Assembly (NCBI GenBank): GCA_013180625.2
Contig: SNVD02014772.1
Coordinates: 186,001-250,000, forward strand
Direction: 5' to 3'
Length of the DNA stretch: 64,000 bases
From: Boswellia sacra
Lineage: Eukaryota > Streptophyta > Magnoliopsida > Sapindales > Burseraceae
Position 1 is the stretch's first letter; the number at the start of each line of letters is the position of its first letter. The notes under the pieces are model-generated. The model worked only from the letters and a program-made list of their open reading frames with translations. It searched no databases and was not told the origin of the DNA. This document shows positions 25,101 to 36,407 of the stretch, in pieces. A program made the translations under genes and the position numbers.

Positions 25101-27209
25101 CACAAGCATGAAATGCGACATGATATACAGTTAGTTGCTTGATCACAAATCCTCCCCGTCTATGAATGTATTCAGCAGTGGGCAAATTGTATAACTCTTC
25201 TTCAGAAACACCCATCATCACATTTTCTGCATTGTCTCTTGATTCTTCAACTGATGACCAACCCTTTGACCGTTCTACAAACTCAATAATCTATCAGCAG
25301 AAAGAAGCTATTAGAAAAACTTATAATAGCAACATAAAGTATACTATTCATAGAAGAGAAGAATGTTATGAATTACTTTTGTTGCTGTATCATCTGTTCT
25401 TGGCGTCTTGTTCATATGCGCAGCTATAAGTCCTGCATAACAGAACTTGTTTAAACCAGCACCAGCTGCAGTCATATCACGAACAATTGCGTACCTGTAA
25501 CATTTGTTTAATCCCATGGATGAACTTAGGCAATTGACAAGTCAACATACACAGGTCATAACTTGAAAGTAGGCCTCAATCAATAAGCCAGATACAGAGT
25601 GACTCAACTGGTTGCATGAGTCTATTACGCATCACCAACCAAAGACAATTGTGACTCTGAAACAAAAAATTTTCTCCTCATTGATTCATTTTCTCAATGC
25701 TGTCACTTGATTAATTAAAAGACATATTGATTAACAAAAGACACATACGTCTTTTCAACTTCAGTTAACCTTTACCATTTAAAAGGCCTCTATATCATCT
25801 GCAATCACATTACAGAAGAGAGCAGCCAAAAGTTTTAAATTAATAATGCACATATACTTTACCAGAAATTAAAACAAGAAACAAAAAAGCCCGAAAATAT
25901 AAAAATAAATAAATAAATGTAATGAGATCAACAAATATCTTATGTGAATGACTAAAATTTTTCCGTTTGACCAAACACAGAAAACAATTGTTAGCTCAGA
26001 GAGAAACCATCAAGCATTTCCATTAAATGCTAATGAACATAACTCGTCAATTGATATTTTGCACAAGACTCAACCCCAGACAATCAATGGACATCTGAGC
26101 TAACAAATCTTAGCACAGCCATCGAACTAAAAGAGAAAAGAATTGGACCATAAAAGAAGAAACATACACTCGATCTAATCGGCCGGCTGCTGCACATGCA
26201 TTGAGTAGACAGACATAGGTTTGACCATTTGGCTTCACTTCATATTTCTTCATTTCTTCAAAGATCTTTAATTGAAAGAAAAACAAAAAATTTAGACTGG
26301 GAATATTAAAGATTCATAAAATTTAACAGATTTCGATGAAAATAAACACACAAACATACCCGAATTGCCTGATCAGAATTCTTGCATTTCCCACAGGTTG
26401 ATATCAAAAAGTTGTACAAAGCAACCTATAACACAAAGAAACATACAAATCCATGACAATTAAAAAATAGAATCATGGATCAAAATACAGCGAGAACTCG
26501 CAAAATAATTAAATAAACAAAACTTGAATTTTGTTTGTTTAATTGGTTCAGTGGAACAAACAGATTTCACTGAATTGAGACTAACTAAAATTCTCTGTCA
26601 AAGTCCTAATGAACAATAAAATTCAAAGCTCAGAAACAAAGCCACAAATTATAAGAGTATGAATTCATTCAAAAATTATAAAGTAAAGTTAAGTGATAAG
26701 CAACTAAGATTCTAAAACATCCTTTAAGTCCTAAGTAAACAGCTATTTGAAAAAAAAAAATCACAAATGGAATTCAACAGAAGGCATACATCAGGAAGCA
26801 AGCCACTGGTTCTCATTTCATCTTTAAAGAAAACAGCGTCCTGCAAGCGGCCTCCTTTCATGGTTCCAACAATCAACGAATGGAAGAAGTCTCGCGTCGG
26901 CTGCACTCCGTCCAGCACCAAATCATCGTAGACGTCTCTCAACAAGAAGTGTCGTCTCTGAGCAGTGAGAGACGAAACGACGGTGTTGTACTCGGAGATG
27001 TTGTTGGCGTAGTTTCTCTTGGCGTATTCTGCCATCGAAGCGCTGAAGTAGCGGCGGCCCAGTGCTCGGGCCACTGCTTTGTTGTGGCCTGTTTTTTTTT
27101 TTATATAAAAAAAAAAAAGAAGAACAAAACGGTTACGTATAGTTGAAAAAGTTTTAATTGAAGTGACGACGTAATGTGACAAACCAGCAATGGATTGGAG
27201 GAGTCTCAT
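22158..27209 (-). CDS. P-class pentatricopeptide repeat protein (At4g35850-like)
   Basis: Organelle-type PPR protein of the P class without E or DYW tail, thus probably an RNA-binding or ribosome-associated factor, most likely mitochondrial. Coding exons: 27185-27209, 26790-27088, 26360-26425, 26168-26265, 25377-25494, 25081-25290, 24247-24323, 23600-23693, 23215-23280, 23033-23110, 22810-22911, 22158-22277; 450 aa. The N-terminus MRLLQSIAGHNKAVARALGRRYFSASMAEYAKR looks like a mitochondrial presequence. PPR-like units include EYNTVVSSLTAQRRHFLLRD (about 57), ALYNFLISTCGKCKNSDQAI (about 110) and QTYVCLLNACAAAGRLDRVY (about 145). A non-PPR middle part (ERSKGWSSVEESRDNAENVM) and a glycine-rich C-terminus (FGGGPGRQVGGGGGS) mark the orthologue group. 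Twelve exons is unusual: most P-class PPR genes have few or no introns. I recall the Arabidopsis orthologue next to RABB1C. Confidence 0.92.
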
Positions 27210-28534
27210 GGCGGAAAGACTTTGGGAGGGCTTAGTGTGGAGCTGTTTTGAGAGCTATCGGAGGAAGAAGAAGCCCTCTTGTTAATCATCACGGCGAAAC
27301 GCAGCGTTTCGATACCTGGACACGTGAGTGTCCTTAGTGAAATGATTAGCACACGGTTAATGGATCGGTAAAAATGAGCCCATCAAATTCTAGAAAGCCC
27401 TCTCCAGTTTCTATGTGTGCAATTATTTGAATGGTATTTTTATGTGAAATTTCTATTTTATTATAAATTAGGGTTCTTCCAACTAAAAATCCTATAAGCA
27501 GAGTTTTCATTAATGACTTGTCGCGACATAACTTTTTCTATCCTCCAAGCTCCAACTGCACAAATGATTCACACATTTATTTTGGTTTTTTTTTTTCCGT
27601 AAATGTGCAATTAATTGTTGATGACTTTTTTGGTTGTGTTATTAATAGATTAGTTGCAATGTCACGTCCCACTTTAAGTTTGATATGAAATTGCTTACAG
27701 TACATTGCCCATGTAGGCCATCATTTTACTTCCATTGTTTCGCAGTTAGTTACTAGTAACAAATTTTTCATGGTACTGGAAATTTGGTATCCATACGTTT
27801 GATTTTATATATATATATATGTACCAGGATTATACAGTACTTATAATAAGAGCATGAAATATGAATATATATCAAATATAACCATTAACTTAATCAGAAA
27901 TGTAGTTTATGTATAAATTAGTTATCAGTATTAAATTATGATATAACACATTAATTTAATGGAGAGCATTAATTTTTTGGTGATAAAATTACTTTTCCTA
28001 CCTTCTCAGGAGGTGCGTAGTCGAGCAATTCGAGAAGTAAACGTGCGCAACTGTTAATTAGGTAAACATTCCAAGTAATATATTTTACATGTTAAATCTG
28101 TCAATTGAATCACGATCATGACATTGCGGATTCAGATTGGTTGATTAGCAATAATTACAAGAAATTCGATGTCCATTGACAAGAAAACACAAAGGGGAAA
28201 TTGGAAGAAGATCTGCATTATTATATTTTTAATTTCACATTCTCACAAGCATATCCAACTCTACCAAATCTTCCGTCTGCAAATTACAATTCTAATCGTG
28301 TATGGAATAATCGATAACATCTGGAGAATGAATTGGATGGCGATGGCATGTACCACTCCATGCAAAGTTACTATTGGATTGAACAGCAATAGCCAATATC
28401 TGATAATTAACCAGCTTGGAATTTAATCAGGCAATGTAATCCTCCATTCTCTTACGTGAAAAGCAGTAAAGAAAAGTAACTTCATACCAATATTCATCGC
28501 AGGCCATGCATGCATTTCCAGATAAGATTCTCCT
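27210..28534. other. intergenic
   Basis: Promoter side of the PPR gene (about 27210-27330), then AT-rich intergenic DNA with a (TA)n stretch near 27808-27818 and the 3' flank of the small minus-strand gene. The plus frame 28169-28426 has no recognisable domain. Confidence 0.5.
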
Positions 28535-28978
28535 TTAAGTATCCCGTGGAAGAGAGAAACTTGAAGGCAAGCCATGAAGATGAAGCTGGTTTGCTTGCCA
28601 AGATTCATGAATGCATTTCATCGAGGTAGGGTTAACCTGCAGGAACAGGTAGTTCCCAGCAAAGAGATCACCAAAATGAGCCTGGCTTTCCTTCAGTCTC
28701 TTCAAAACCTTAGCAAATGATAATCTAACAGCAGAGATCAATCTGAATCTTCTCCTCCTCAAGATCTGCAGCCTCCTCAAACTTGGAACTTTAAGCCTGA
28801 ATCTCTTCCTGATATGGACAGCCCTGAACCTGCACCAGCTTCTTGGTTTATTATTAACAAACACTCTTAGATCTCTTTCGTATTCAGATTCCAGCTCATC
28901 TTCATCATATTCATTTCTCAGCCTATGGTAAGCAAACTTGCTGGTGTCTGAGGAGGCCATCTCCAGAGCACAAGACAC
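28535..28978 (-). CDS. small basic plant protein of unknown function
   Basis: Single-exon frame of 147 aa from ATG at 28978 (MSCALEMASSDTSKF...); an in-frame second ATG at 28960 (MASSDTSKF) is also a possible start. Composition is distinctive: a short acidic stretch (DEDELESEYERD, about 25-36) is followed by a strongly basic tract (residues 45-95, with RRLQILRRRRFRLISAVRLS) and then KVLKRLKESQAHFGDLFAGN YLFLQVNP (about 90-116). The FAGNY-x-F-x-QVNP ending resembles a set of uncharacterised plant proteins I recall, but I cannot name a family. The last 30 residues look unconstrained. No signal peptide or membrane segment is evident; a nuclear location would fit the basic tract. Real coding status is likely but not proven. 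Confidence 0.6.
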   Translation of the reverse strand: MSCALEMASSDTSKFAYHRLRNEYDEDELESEYERDLRVFVNNKPRSWCRFRAVHIRKRFRLKVPSLRRLQILRRRRFRLISAVRLSFAKVLKRLKESQAHFGDLFAGNYLFLQVNPTSMKCIHESWQANQLHLHGLPSSFSLPRDT

Positions 28979-30394
28979 GGTGAACTTAACCTAAGACTAA
29001 AATGTTGACACAACCCAGATGAGTAATTTTTGTGAAGAAATATGTGAGTTGTCGGTTTTCCTATCAGAGTTGTGTGAGTGAATGAAGAGGAGTTGGGAGT
29101 TGGTTTGCTGAAGCAGTTGAGCGCATTTAATGCTGCATTAGATACATTATGAAAACGGCTTTAGAGGTTTTTTGATTCACGTGTGCATAGCATAAAATTA
29201 TAGAATTATTGCATCCTCATCTGGATAGGTATCTAGTCATCATGCATTACATTTTTTTTTTTTCGGTTCCAAAATAAACAGTATTGAATGTAAAACTTGT
29301 AATAGTTAGAAGTTGATACATTCTTTTGCCATTTTGTGGTAAACGTAACTATTAATGAAGCGTTTAATTTGTTAAAAAAAATGAATAAATCTTCTAAAGA
29401 TTTTAAAATTTATTTCAAAGTTACATGTTGAAGAGGACAGAACAAAAATACAAAAACAAGCACAACAAACTGCCATTAAATTGGTAGTGAGCAGTACCAC
29501 GGAGCAAAATTTCTCGTGTCGTGCAATCGTGTTGCTATGCACAGTTGCATGCTTGGTGGAGCTCAAACATGCAAGCCACCTTGCACGATTGGATATTCTA
29601 CAATTTGTATTGATTCTCGACCACACTTTTCAGCGTTTTGCTACAGTATAATTACTGTAACAAAAAATTACAAAAATATTATAAAAATAGTAAATAAATA
29701 AATAAAAATTATATATAAAAAATCGTAAATAAAAAATATATAAAAATCATAAATACATTATTTTTTATTCATTTATAATTTTTAAACATATATTTACGTT
29801 TTTATTACAGTAACTATACCCTAACAAAACTCCACTTTCCACGCAGAAGTTTCGAAAAGTCTCTTTCACGATAAGGGCCTCACCAATTTTATTATTTAAT
29901 ATTTATCCTAATTTACGTGCTTCATAAATCTACGAGATGAGCATTTTCAGTCAGCCATCATTGTAAAATGTTAATGGACAGATAAACCGTACATCATCTT
30001 ACCTGAAAGCAACAACCAACGGTTCTTAATAAAATCAATCGCCCCTGGTAAACATTCATGCTGCGATATTCACTCAATTCGATTAAATTTTGTAACTCAG
30101 CCTTCTCAACAAATACATGTCACCAACCTTAACTAATTCTCTAATTAGTCAGTGAATGACATTAAAATCTCGTTGACACATCAATTCTCATTTCCTAGCT
30201 GTATCCCATCCAATTCTTCTAAAGAATTCACTGCTACAAACAGTACACGTTCAAACGGGAAGTAAATAGGAGAATTTAATAAAAAAAGGGGAAGAAATAG
30301 TTAAAGCATGTACAAGATTCAGCCCGCCTAGCAGGTAATGAACTACAAAGAATTTCGGCCACCAAATAAAAAATCAACGTAGAGATGTGACGCC
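28979..30394. other. intergenic, includes a short MITE
   Basis: Promoter of the small minus-strand gene (28979-29150), then non-coding DNA. A small inverted-repeat element lies at 29642-29822 (separate entry). The 29372-29626 (-) and 29516-29701 (+) frames are overlapping shadows. The last part, 30300-30394, is the RGLG2-like 3' UTR. Confidence 0.5.
29642..29822. mobile_element. short AT-rich inverted-repeat element (MITE-like)
   Basis: The left end agtataattactgtaacaa (29645) and the right end, reverse-complemented ggtatagttactgtaataa (ending about 29820), are inverted copies. The 180-bp interior is almost pure A/T with repeats of aaataaaaa and tataaaaat. Size, AT content and terminal inverted repeats fit a MITE. 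No clear target duplication was identified. Confidence 0.6.
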
Positions 30395-33300
30395 TTAGTA
30401 GAGCTTAATTCTGGTCTCGATTGGGCTTCGACATAAGGGACATGACTGAAGATCCTGTCCACATTCGCAACACGTCTGCAAAGAAAAAATGAATTGAGAG
30501 AATCAAACGTCAGAGTATTTTCTCTTAACATATTTTCTTCAAAAAGTACGACGACGAAATAAGAAAAAGAACAGCAATCTACCTGATGTCCACAACCAAA
30601 GGCCATATCCTTCACGTTAGTAAGGCAAATGGGGCAAAGCTGTCCAAACAACATGAAATAAAAGTCAAACCCAAACTCACACAGACGCCCAAAGAGCAAG
30701 TCAATTTTTAACTAAATGGATCGGATTGTCAGAAAAAGCCTTAGATACCTGGTTATCAAATGTAGAACTTGTTGCAGGAGGAGCTGAGCTGACAGGTCGA
30801 CTTTCTCTTTCATAATAAGGTTCATTCCGCTTAAAACTGGTAGAACTGGAAGGTTTTGACCTGCTGACAGATGTTGCACCATATATAGGCGGAGGGAGGG
30901 GAACCCTCTCGGAAACATTTCCTGTCCGCCGACTGCTCAAGAGATACTTATGTGAACAGGGGAATGAAAATAAAGACCTTGAGTAAGACATATACATAAA
31001 TATATAGCAATCATTACCCCAATAAATTAAGCTCTATCGTTGCCTTATACTGAGAAGGAATTTCCATCAAAGCAGCAAGTGCAAATTCTGTCTCCTTCCT
31101 AGAAGGTGGGGAGTTCTTTAACATGATTTCTGTGAAATTCACAAACTAGAGAAAACAAAAGACAAACACCAAATACATAACTAACAAAATATTCTGCAAC
31201 TAAATGACAAAAAGTTAAAATATTTTCATGTCCCAAACACTCACCTGGAAATTATCAAAGGCTCGAGCAGGGATGTTATCATCAAATTCCTTCATCATGT
31301 CCCAGGGTCCATCTCCTACCCCAACTAGAATAATGGAGAGGGGGAGCTTGCTGCAGCCAAACAAAAATATAAGAAGGAAGTTGCTGAAAAAAAGAGCAAA
31401 CAAGTGAAATAAGTAAACCAAAATTCACCTCGCCGCTACAATTGCATCAACCGTCTTCTGCTCCTGTGGACTCAATCGGCCACTCTCAGTATCAACACTT
31501 CTAGTTACCTGAGACAACCATGAATTGATACAGCAAAAGTAAAATATCAACAAAGATTTATCAGATAAGCCACTCATTATTGCATAGCAAGAATGGGACA
31601 AACTAATGGCACAATCATATTAGCCTCATCCACAATAAAATAAGTTCAACATTTTTATTTTCTATTCATTTTTTAATTTGAGACACATTCATGATACCTC
31701 CTTTATAATTGCTTAGATAACTAAGATTACACTATATCAGTGGGAAAATACCTGTCCATCAGCAATTATTAATAATACATGATACTGGCCACCACTCTGC
31801 TCAACAATGGTCATGGCCATTTCAATGACAGGGGCAAATGATGTTGGTCCTGCCACATAATACCAATAATAGTAAGTCATGGGGGGATTCAAATTGCTTA
31901 ACTCAAAGAGCTTCTATACAATTAAAGACATAGCAGTAAAGGAATAAAATTCAAAACCAACTCTACCTGCAAGTCGTAAATGAGGCACGATTTCCCTGTA
32001 TCGACTTAGCACCTCCTCAAATCCATTGCAAAACGTCTCATCTGGATAGAAACTGAAGACATCTTGATCATGTGTTGATGCTGCCATTATACAAAGGTGC
32101 TGCTTATCAACCATACATTTAGATAAACAAAATTTTTTAAAAAATAAAAATAAAAATAATAGTAATAAGGTAAAACATACCATCCCCAAATCCAAAACAG
32201 GGAATCAAGTTATCCTCGTCAAAGGCAGCAAGGGTTTTCCCGATAATGGATATTGCTTGTTCATAGGGATTTAAACCATCTCCGATATGATGCAAGCATC
32301 GTCTATTAAATGATCGATTACCTAATTACCAAACAACTTTAAGCCTGCTGCAGTAAAGACACAACATAAATTTTAAGCATTGAAGAAAGAATTTAACCTG
32401 TCCACTCATTGCTCTTTGTGAAATCAATACCAACAATGAGATTGGAAGATTCAAGGCCAGCACGAGCAAGAGCCTCAGTTACCTGCAACAAAGGTTGTTA
32501 TTTATTTTACTTGTTATTTACTTTACTTTGACAAAACTATGCGATGGGCAGAACATCAGAGTCAATATGTTGGAAAATAAATCAATGCATGTGAGACTTA
32601 CACAGTTCCACAATGACACAGGGCTAACAAGATAAAATATTATATCATGCCAAAGGAACAGGCCATGACGAGAAAATACACATTGACAAATGAAACAGCA
32701 TATCAATATATGTCAAATCTTCATTTAAATTACAAATAACATTTAAAGCAGAAAGATTAACAAGAAAGGCCTCTTTTCATTAACAAAATTTACCAGCTCC
32801 TCTAACTTTAGCTAAATGAGTTAATCATCATCCAGACAAGAAAATAATTCTATGGAGGCCAATAAAAAGAATAAGCATGCTGCATACAAGATCTTTCCTA
32901 TGTCAAATATTCAGCTTGAGCATAACACTAACACCATAACACAATGTAATCCACTTAGAGACCAGTGATTACAAATCACCATCAGTTAGTCAGGGGAATC
33001 CCTTAGCTCAAGCCAAAAAAATATAAGCAATCGCTGCAATGTGCAAATATTAGTTAACATGCAGCAAATTACAAGACCTTGAAAGAGGAGACCACATATC
33101 AATGGATTTAGCAACAAAAGCACTTCACATAAAAACCATAAAATGTGTAGTGTAATCCTTCCTTTTTGAAAAGTATAGACTTAGGATAAAAATCGACAGC
33201 CAAAAGAGAAAAGCTGGCAACACTTCGAAGTAGTAAAGATCTCAATTATGAAAGAACACATAGCAAAACCAATTAGAACCTTGACCGCAATTTTTCAAGT

Positions 33301-34089
33301 CCTTTAACATCAAGAACGAAATCAAACCAGATAATAAGAAGTAGACTGTGTTCATTTGCTTAAACAGTCAGCTAAATATTAAGTTGTGAGTAACCAAAAT
33401 GTGCATAAATGTATAAAGGCCACTCTTAGGACAACCAACAAAAAAGATTGGCCTTTTGGAACAGACTCATCTGTAAGAAAATAAATCAAAAATGCCAAGA
33501 AATAACCAAGATGCATGAGTAGTTTTGAAAGACAGTGGGTTTATTATTATTATTATTTTTTTTTAACATCTAGCTAAGCTAGATCAAGAAGCACCTAAAA
33601 TTAACTTTTCAACCCGTGACAGGAAAGCGCCCATCAGCCCGTAATGGCCGAACGGGAACAGCAGCCGTTGATTGCTTAGGAAATTTTTTTAGAAAAAAAA
33701 AGGTTAGTTGTTCTTAATCAAAATACCACCCAAAATTTGGTTGGTCATCCCAAAATAAATTGAGAAATACATTTGATGCATCTCGAAAGCAATCTTACCT
33801 GGTCTAAGGACTTGTAATCATCAGCTATTCTTGAATACTTCCTATCAAGCTTCCTTGGATTACCGCTGTATTCTTGAGAAGAGGGATAATGCTGCCCTGG
33901 ATTACCGCTGTACTCTGCAGAAGAGGGATAATACTGCTGTGATGGATATGTTTGCTGAGGCTGATAATTTTGAGTTTCTTGAGCATAGTATGGCTGCGAA
34001 TATCCATGTTGGGAATCCCATGAAGATGAAGACGACCGAAACAACGAATTCTGCCTCAAACTCCTGTCCCTTGAGCTTCCGGATCCCAT
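30395..34089 (-). CDS. RGLG2: E3 ubiquitin ligase RGLG2-like (copine vWA + RING)
   Basis: RING-domain ligase of the RGLG family, which in Arabidopsis builds Lys63-linked chains and affects apical dominance and drought/ABA responses at the plasma membrane and nucleus. Coding exons: 33799-34089, 32398-32482, 32181-32321, 31967-32080, 31752-31849, 31429-31508, 31245-31350, 31018-31145, 30749-30932, 30583-30639, 30395-30475; 454 aa. The start MGSGSS fits N-myristoylation at Gly2. A Ser/Tyr/Gln-rich disordered region (to about 80) precedes the copine-type vWA domain (about 98-340) with MIDAS-like DFTKS (117-121). The C3HC4 RING uses C411, C414, C425, H427, C430, C433, C440, C443, near the end KLY. 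The chosen ATG is the first AUG in frame; a 5' UTR intron ends just upstream (tag/ataattgag), with a non-coding exon probably near 34970-35100. RGLG1 is the alternative name. Confidence 0.95.
33856..33939 (-). repeat. in-frame 42-bp tandem duplication inside the RGLG2-like N-terminus
   Basis: attaccgctg at 33859 recurs at 33901, and the flanking agaagagggataat also recurs 42 bp away. It encodes two 14-residue copies, [14 protein letters not shown] and [14 protein letters not shown], at about residues 54-80 in the disordered region. The two copies remain about 85-90% identical in DNA, pointing to a fairly recent event. Confidence 0.9.
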
Positions 34090-35099
34090 CAACTCAATTA
34101 TCTACCAAAAGAATCACTAGTTTCTAACAAATCTGCTTTTCTTCCTCACGATACAAAACAAATAAATTAAACCAAACTCAACCAACTTCTATAAAACATA
34201 CAAAATAAAACCGCCCCAAGACTCAAAACAAAACCAGCGTGAATAAGCAATCAATTGAACATGCACATAAAACGTTGTTTGGCAAAGCAATGCAGTTATT
34301 GCAATTTCCCAGAAGAGTCTAATCTTCTCCCTCTCCTCATTACTTGAATCATAACCAGTTTCTCACCTTTAACAGTACAGCAAAATGAATCAAGCAATCA
34401 AACCAAAGTCAAGATGCAATGAGGATAAAAAAAGATACCTTAATTGGCAAGAATTTTAGATGTAACTGAACATAAATAATAACACAATTTCCAAAGAAAA
34501 TTCGTATATATTTTCCATCCTTATCAAGACCAGACCAAAATAGCAGCTTGAAAAGTAAGACTTGCCCACGTAACTTCTATTAAGTTGTAACCGCCTTTAA
34601 ATAAACGAAGCTTCTACGTTAAGCGGAGTTTTTAACTTTCAAATCAATTCTATAATTACAATTACGCGCATTTATCTAAGACTCTACCTTTGGCATCTTA
34701 CTCGGAGACCAATGGCAACTACAACCGAACAAAACACAAATCCCTGACGCCATATTTTTAATTAAAAAAACGCAACAATAAAAATAAAAATAAAAAACAC
34801 ACACAATTTCAACAACATTGTTCAAGATCTAAAAACTCCATTAATTGTAGAAGCCATTAACATCAGGAAAACATAGCTTCCTTTCGTTGAAATTAACGGC
34901 TATTTTTCGGATTCCGAAAATTCTTGAAACTTAAATGCAGATTAGATAAGAAGATTTGAAGGAGCACCTGTACCTCGACGCGGAGAAGACGACGAACATG
35001 CGAGAGTGTCTTTGAAGCATTGCCTTGCCTGTCCTCTCAGTTCATTGTGGATTGTACAGCCAGTGGAGATTCCCAGTGCTTTCCTCTTTATTCTTTTGA

Positions 35100-35812
35100 T
35101 AAAAAACAAATTAAAAATAAATTCAAATTTTAAAAAATAAATAAACAAATAAAGTTAAATTACTTTTGATTTATGATTTAATTGTATATAAAGAAATGAT
35201 TAGTTTTCGTTGGCACATCACATGGTTGTATTGATTGCATTCTCTGCTTTTGGTTAGCGGCCGCTGCCCTGGTGGTGGCTTAGTTTGGATGGATAAATAC
35301 GCATGAAGAGATTAGTGAGAGACAGATAGATTTCAAATGTTAAATCATGTCATGTGGATAACTACACAATACTCTTATGTGATTTGGATATACAAACTGC
35401 CCATGCTTAATTCGCCATGTTTGGCTGCGACAGTGACACCAGTATCCTTTAATTCATTTCAAGGAGTAACGAATTTATTTGAAATTCTTGTATTATATGA
35501 TTTTAATACGGTTTTTAAAAACTTTAGAATTTTTTAAAATATTTGTACAATCTTTTAAAAAATTTATACAAATTTTAAGATTTAACATATGTTTTTAAAT
35601 ACATATTAAAACTGTTATAGATAAATAAATATACATATACGAATAGAGATATTTTGATATAATTTAATATATAGTTATATACAAAAATCAATAATTTTAT
35701 ATTAAAGTATTCAAATTATATACTTATAATTTAAATCAAAAAAATATTATTTGATAATAAATTAAGTGGATCTCACTTTATTTATTTATTTTATTTTTAA
35801 TCTTATAAGAAT
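35100..35812. other. intergenic AT-rich DNA
   Basis: Upstream flank of the RGLG2-like gene followed by strongly AT-rich DNA (35530-35800). The plus frame 35337-35537 shows no recognisable protein. Confidence 0.5.
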
Positions 35813-36407
35813 ATACCTTGACCCTCCAGCCGGCAGATCAACCCCATATAAATTTGAAACTAACTATTGAACCCCCCAAACCTCAGTCCATGTTAAGTTG
35901 GACTGGCTTTGATTCCCTTATAAAAGTTAATTTAAATAATATTTGAGCATTAAAAACCTTTAAAAAAAAAAGAATTTATACGAAATCTGAAAGAATTTGG
36001 ATTCAACCAAAACTCAAATCCATCCTCAAAATTCGTTTTAGATTAAATCAATACAATCCCCACTCAAAAACCCTTTCCTAATCAATTAGGATTTATGCAA
36101 TCAACAATAATTTAAAGATTTTAAAATTCACAAAACTGATTAAAACTCCTGAGCACCTACCATACCAACTCGTCGGGACAAATACCCATGGTGTTGGACT
36201 CTTCAAAACAAACACAGGTTACTCAATGATGAATAAATTTGGCTTTCCCTTCAAACAGAAATAGAAGTTTGGAAAAGAAGATGAGAAAAAAAATGATCAC
36301 ATGGTAATTTTGCCCTCCCGCCTGTTAATTTTAACGATTAAATGCTAGATTTTTGGGGGGTCTTTGTTAGTTTTAAAATTAGATGGGGTTGATAGTACAT
36401 AGGGTAT
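35813..36407. mobile_element. terminal-inverted-repeat element, about 0.6 kb
   Basis: atcaaccccatataaatttg at 35837 and the complement of gatggggttgat at 36382-36393 belong to inverted ends. Similarity runs through aaactaac and gaacccccc/gacccccc to about 35890 on the left and 36340 on the right, and outward to ATACC at 35813 and GGTAT at 36407. No coding capacity. Probably a Mutator-type MITE, related in general form but not in sequence to the 19656-21363 element. Confidence 0.72.

Noticed and set aside
26880..27146. Plus-strand frame MEEVSRRLHSVQHQ...
   Set aside because: Antisense shadow of PPR exon 2, which aligns with the PPR family.
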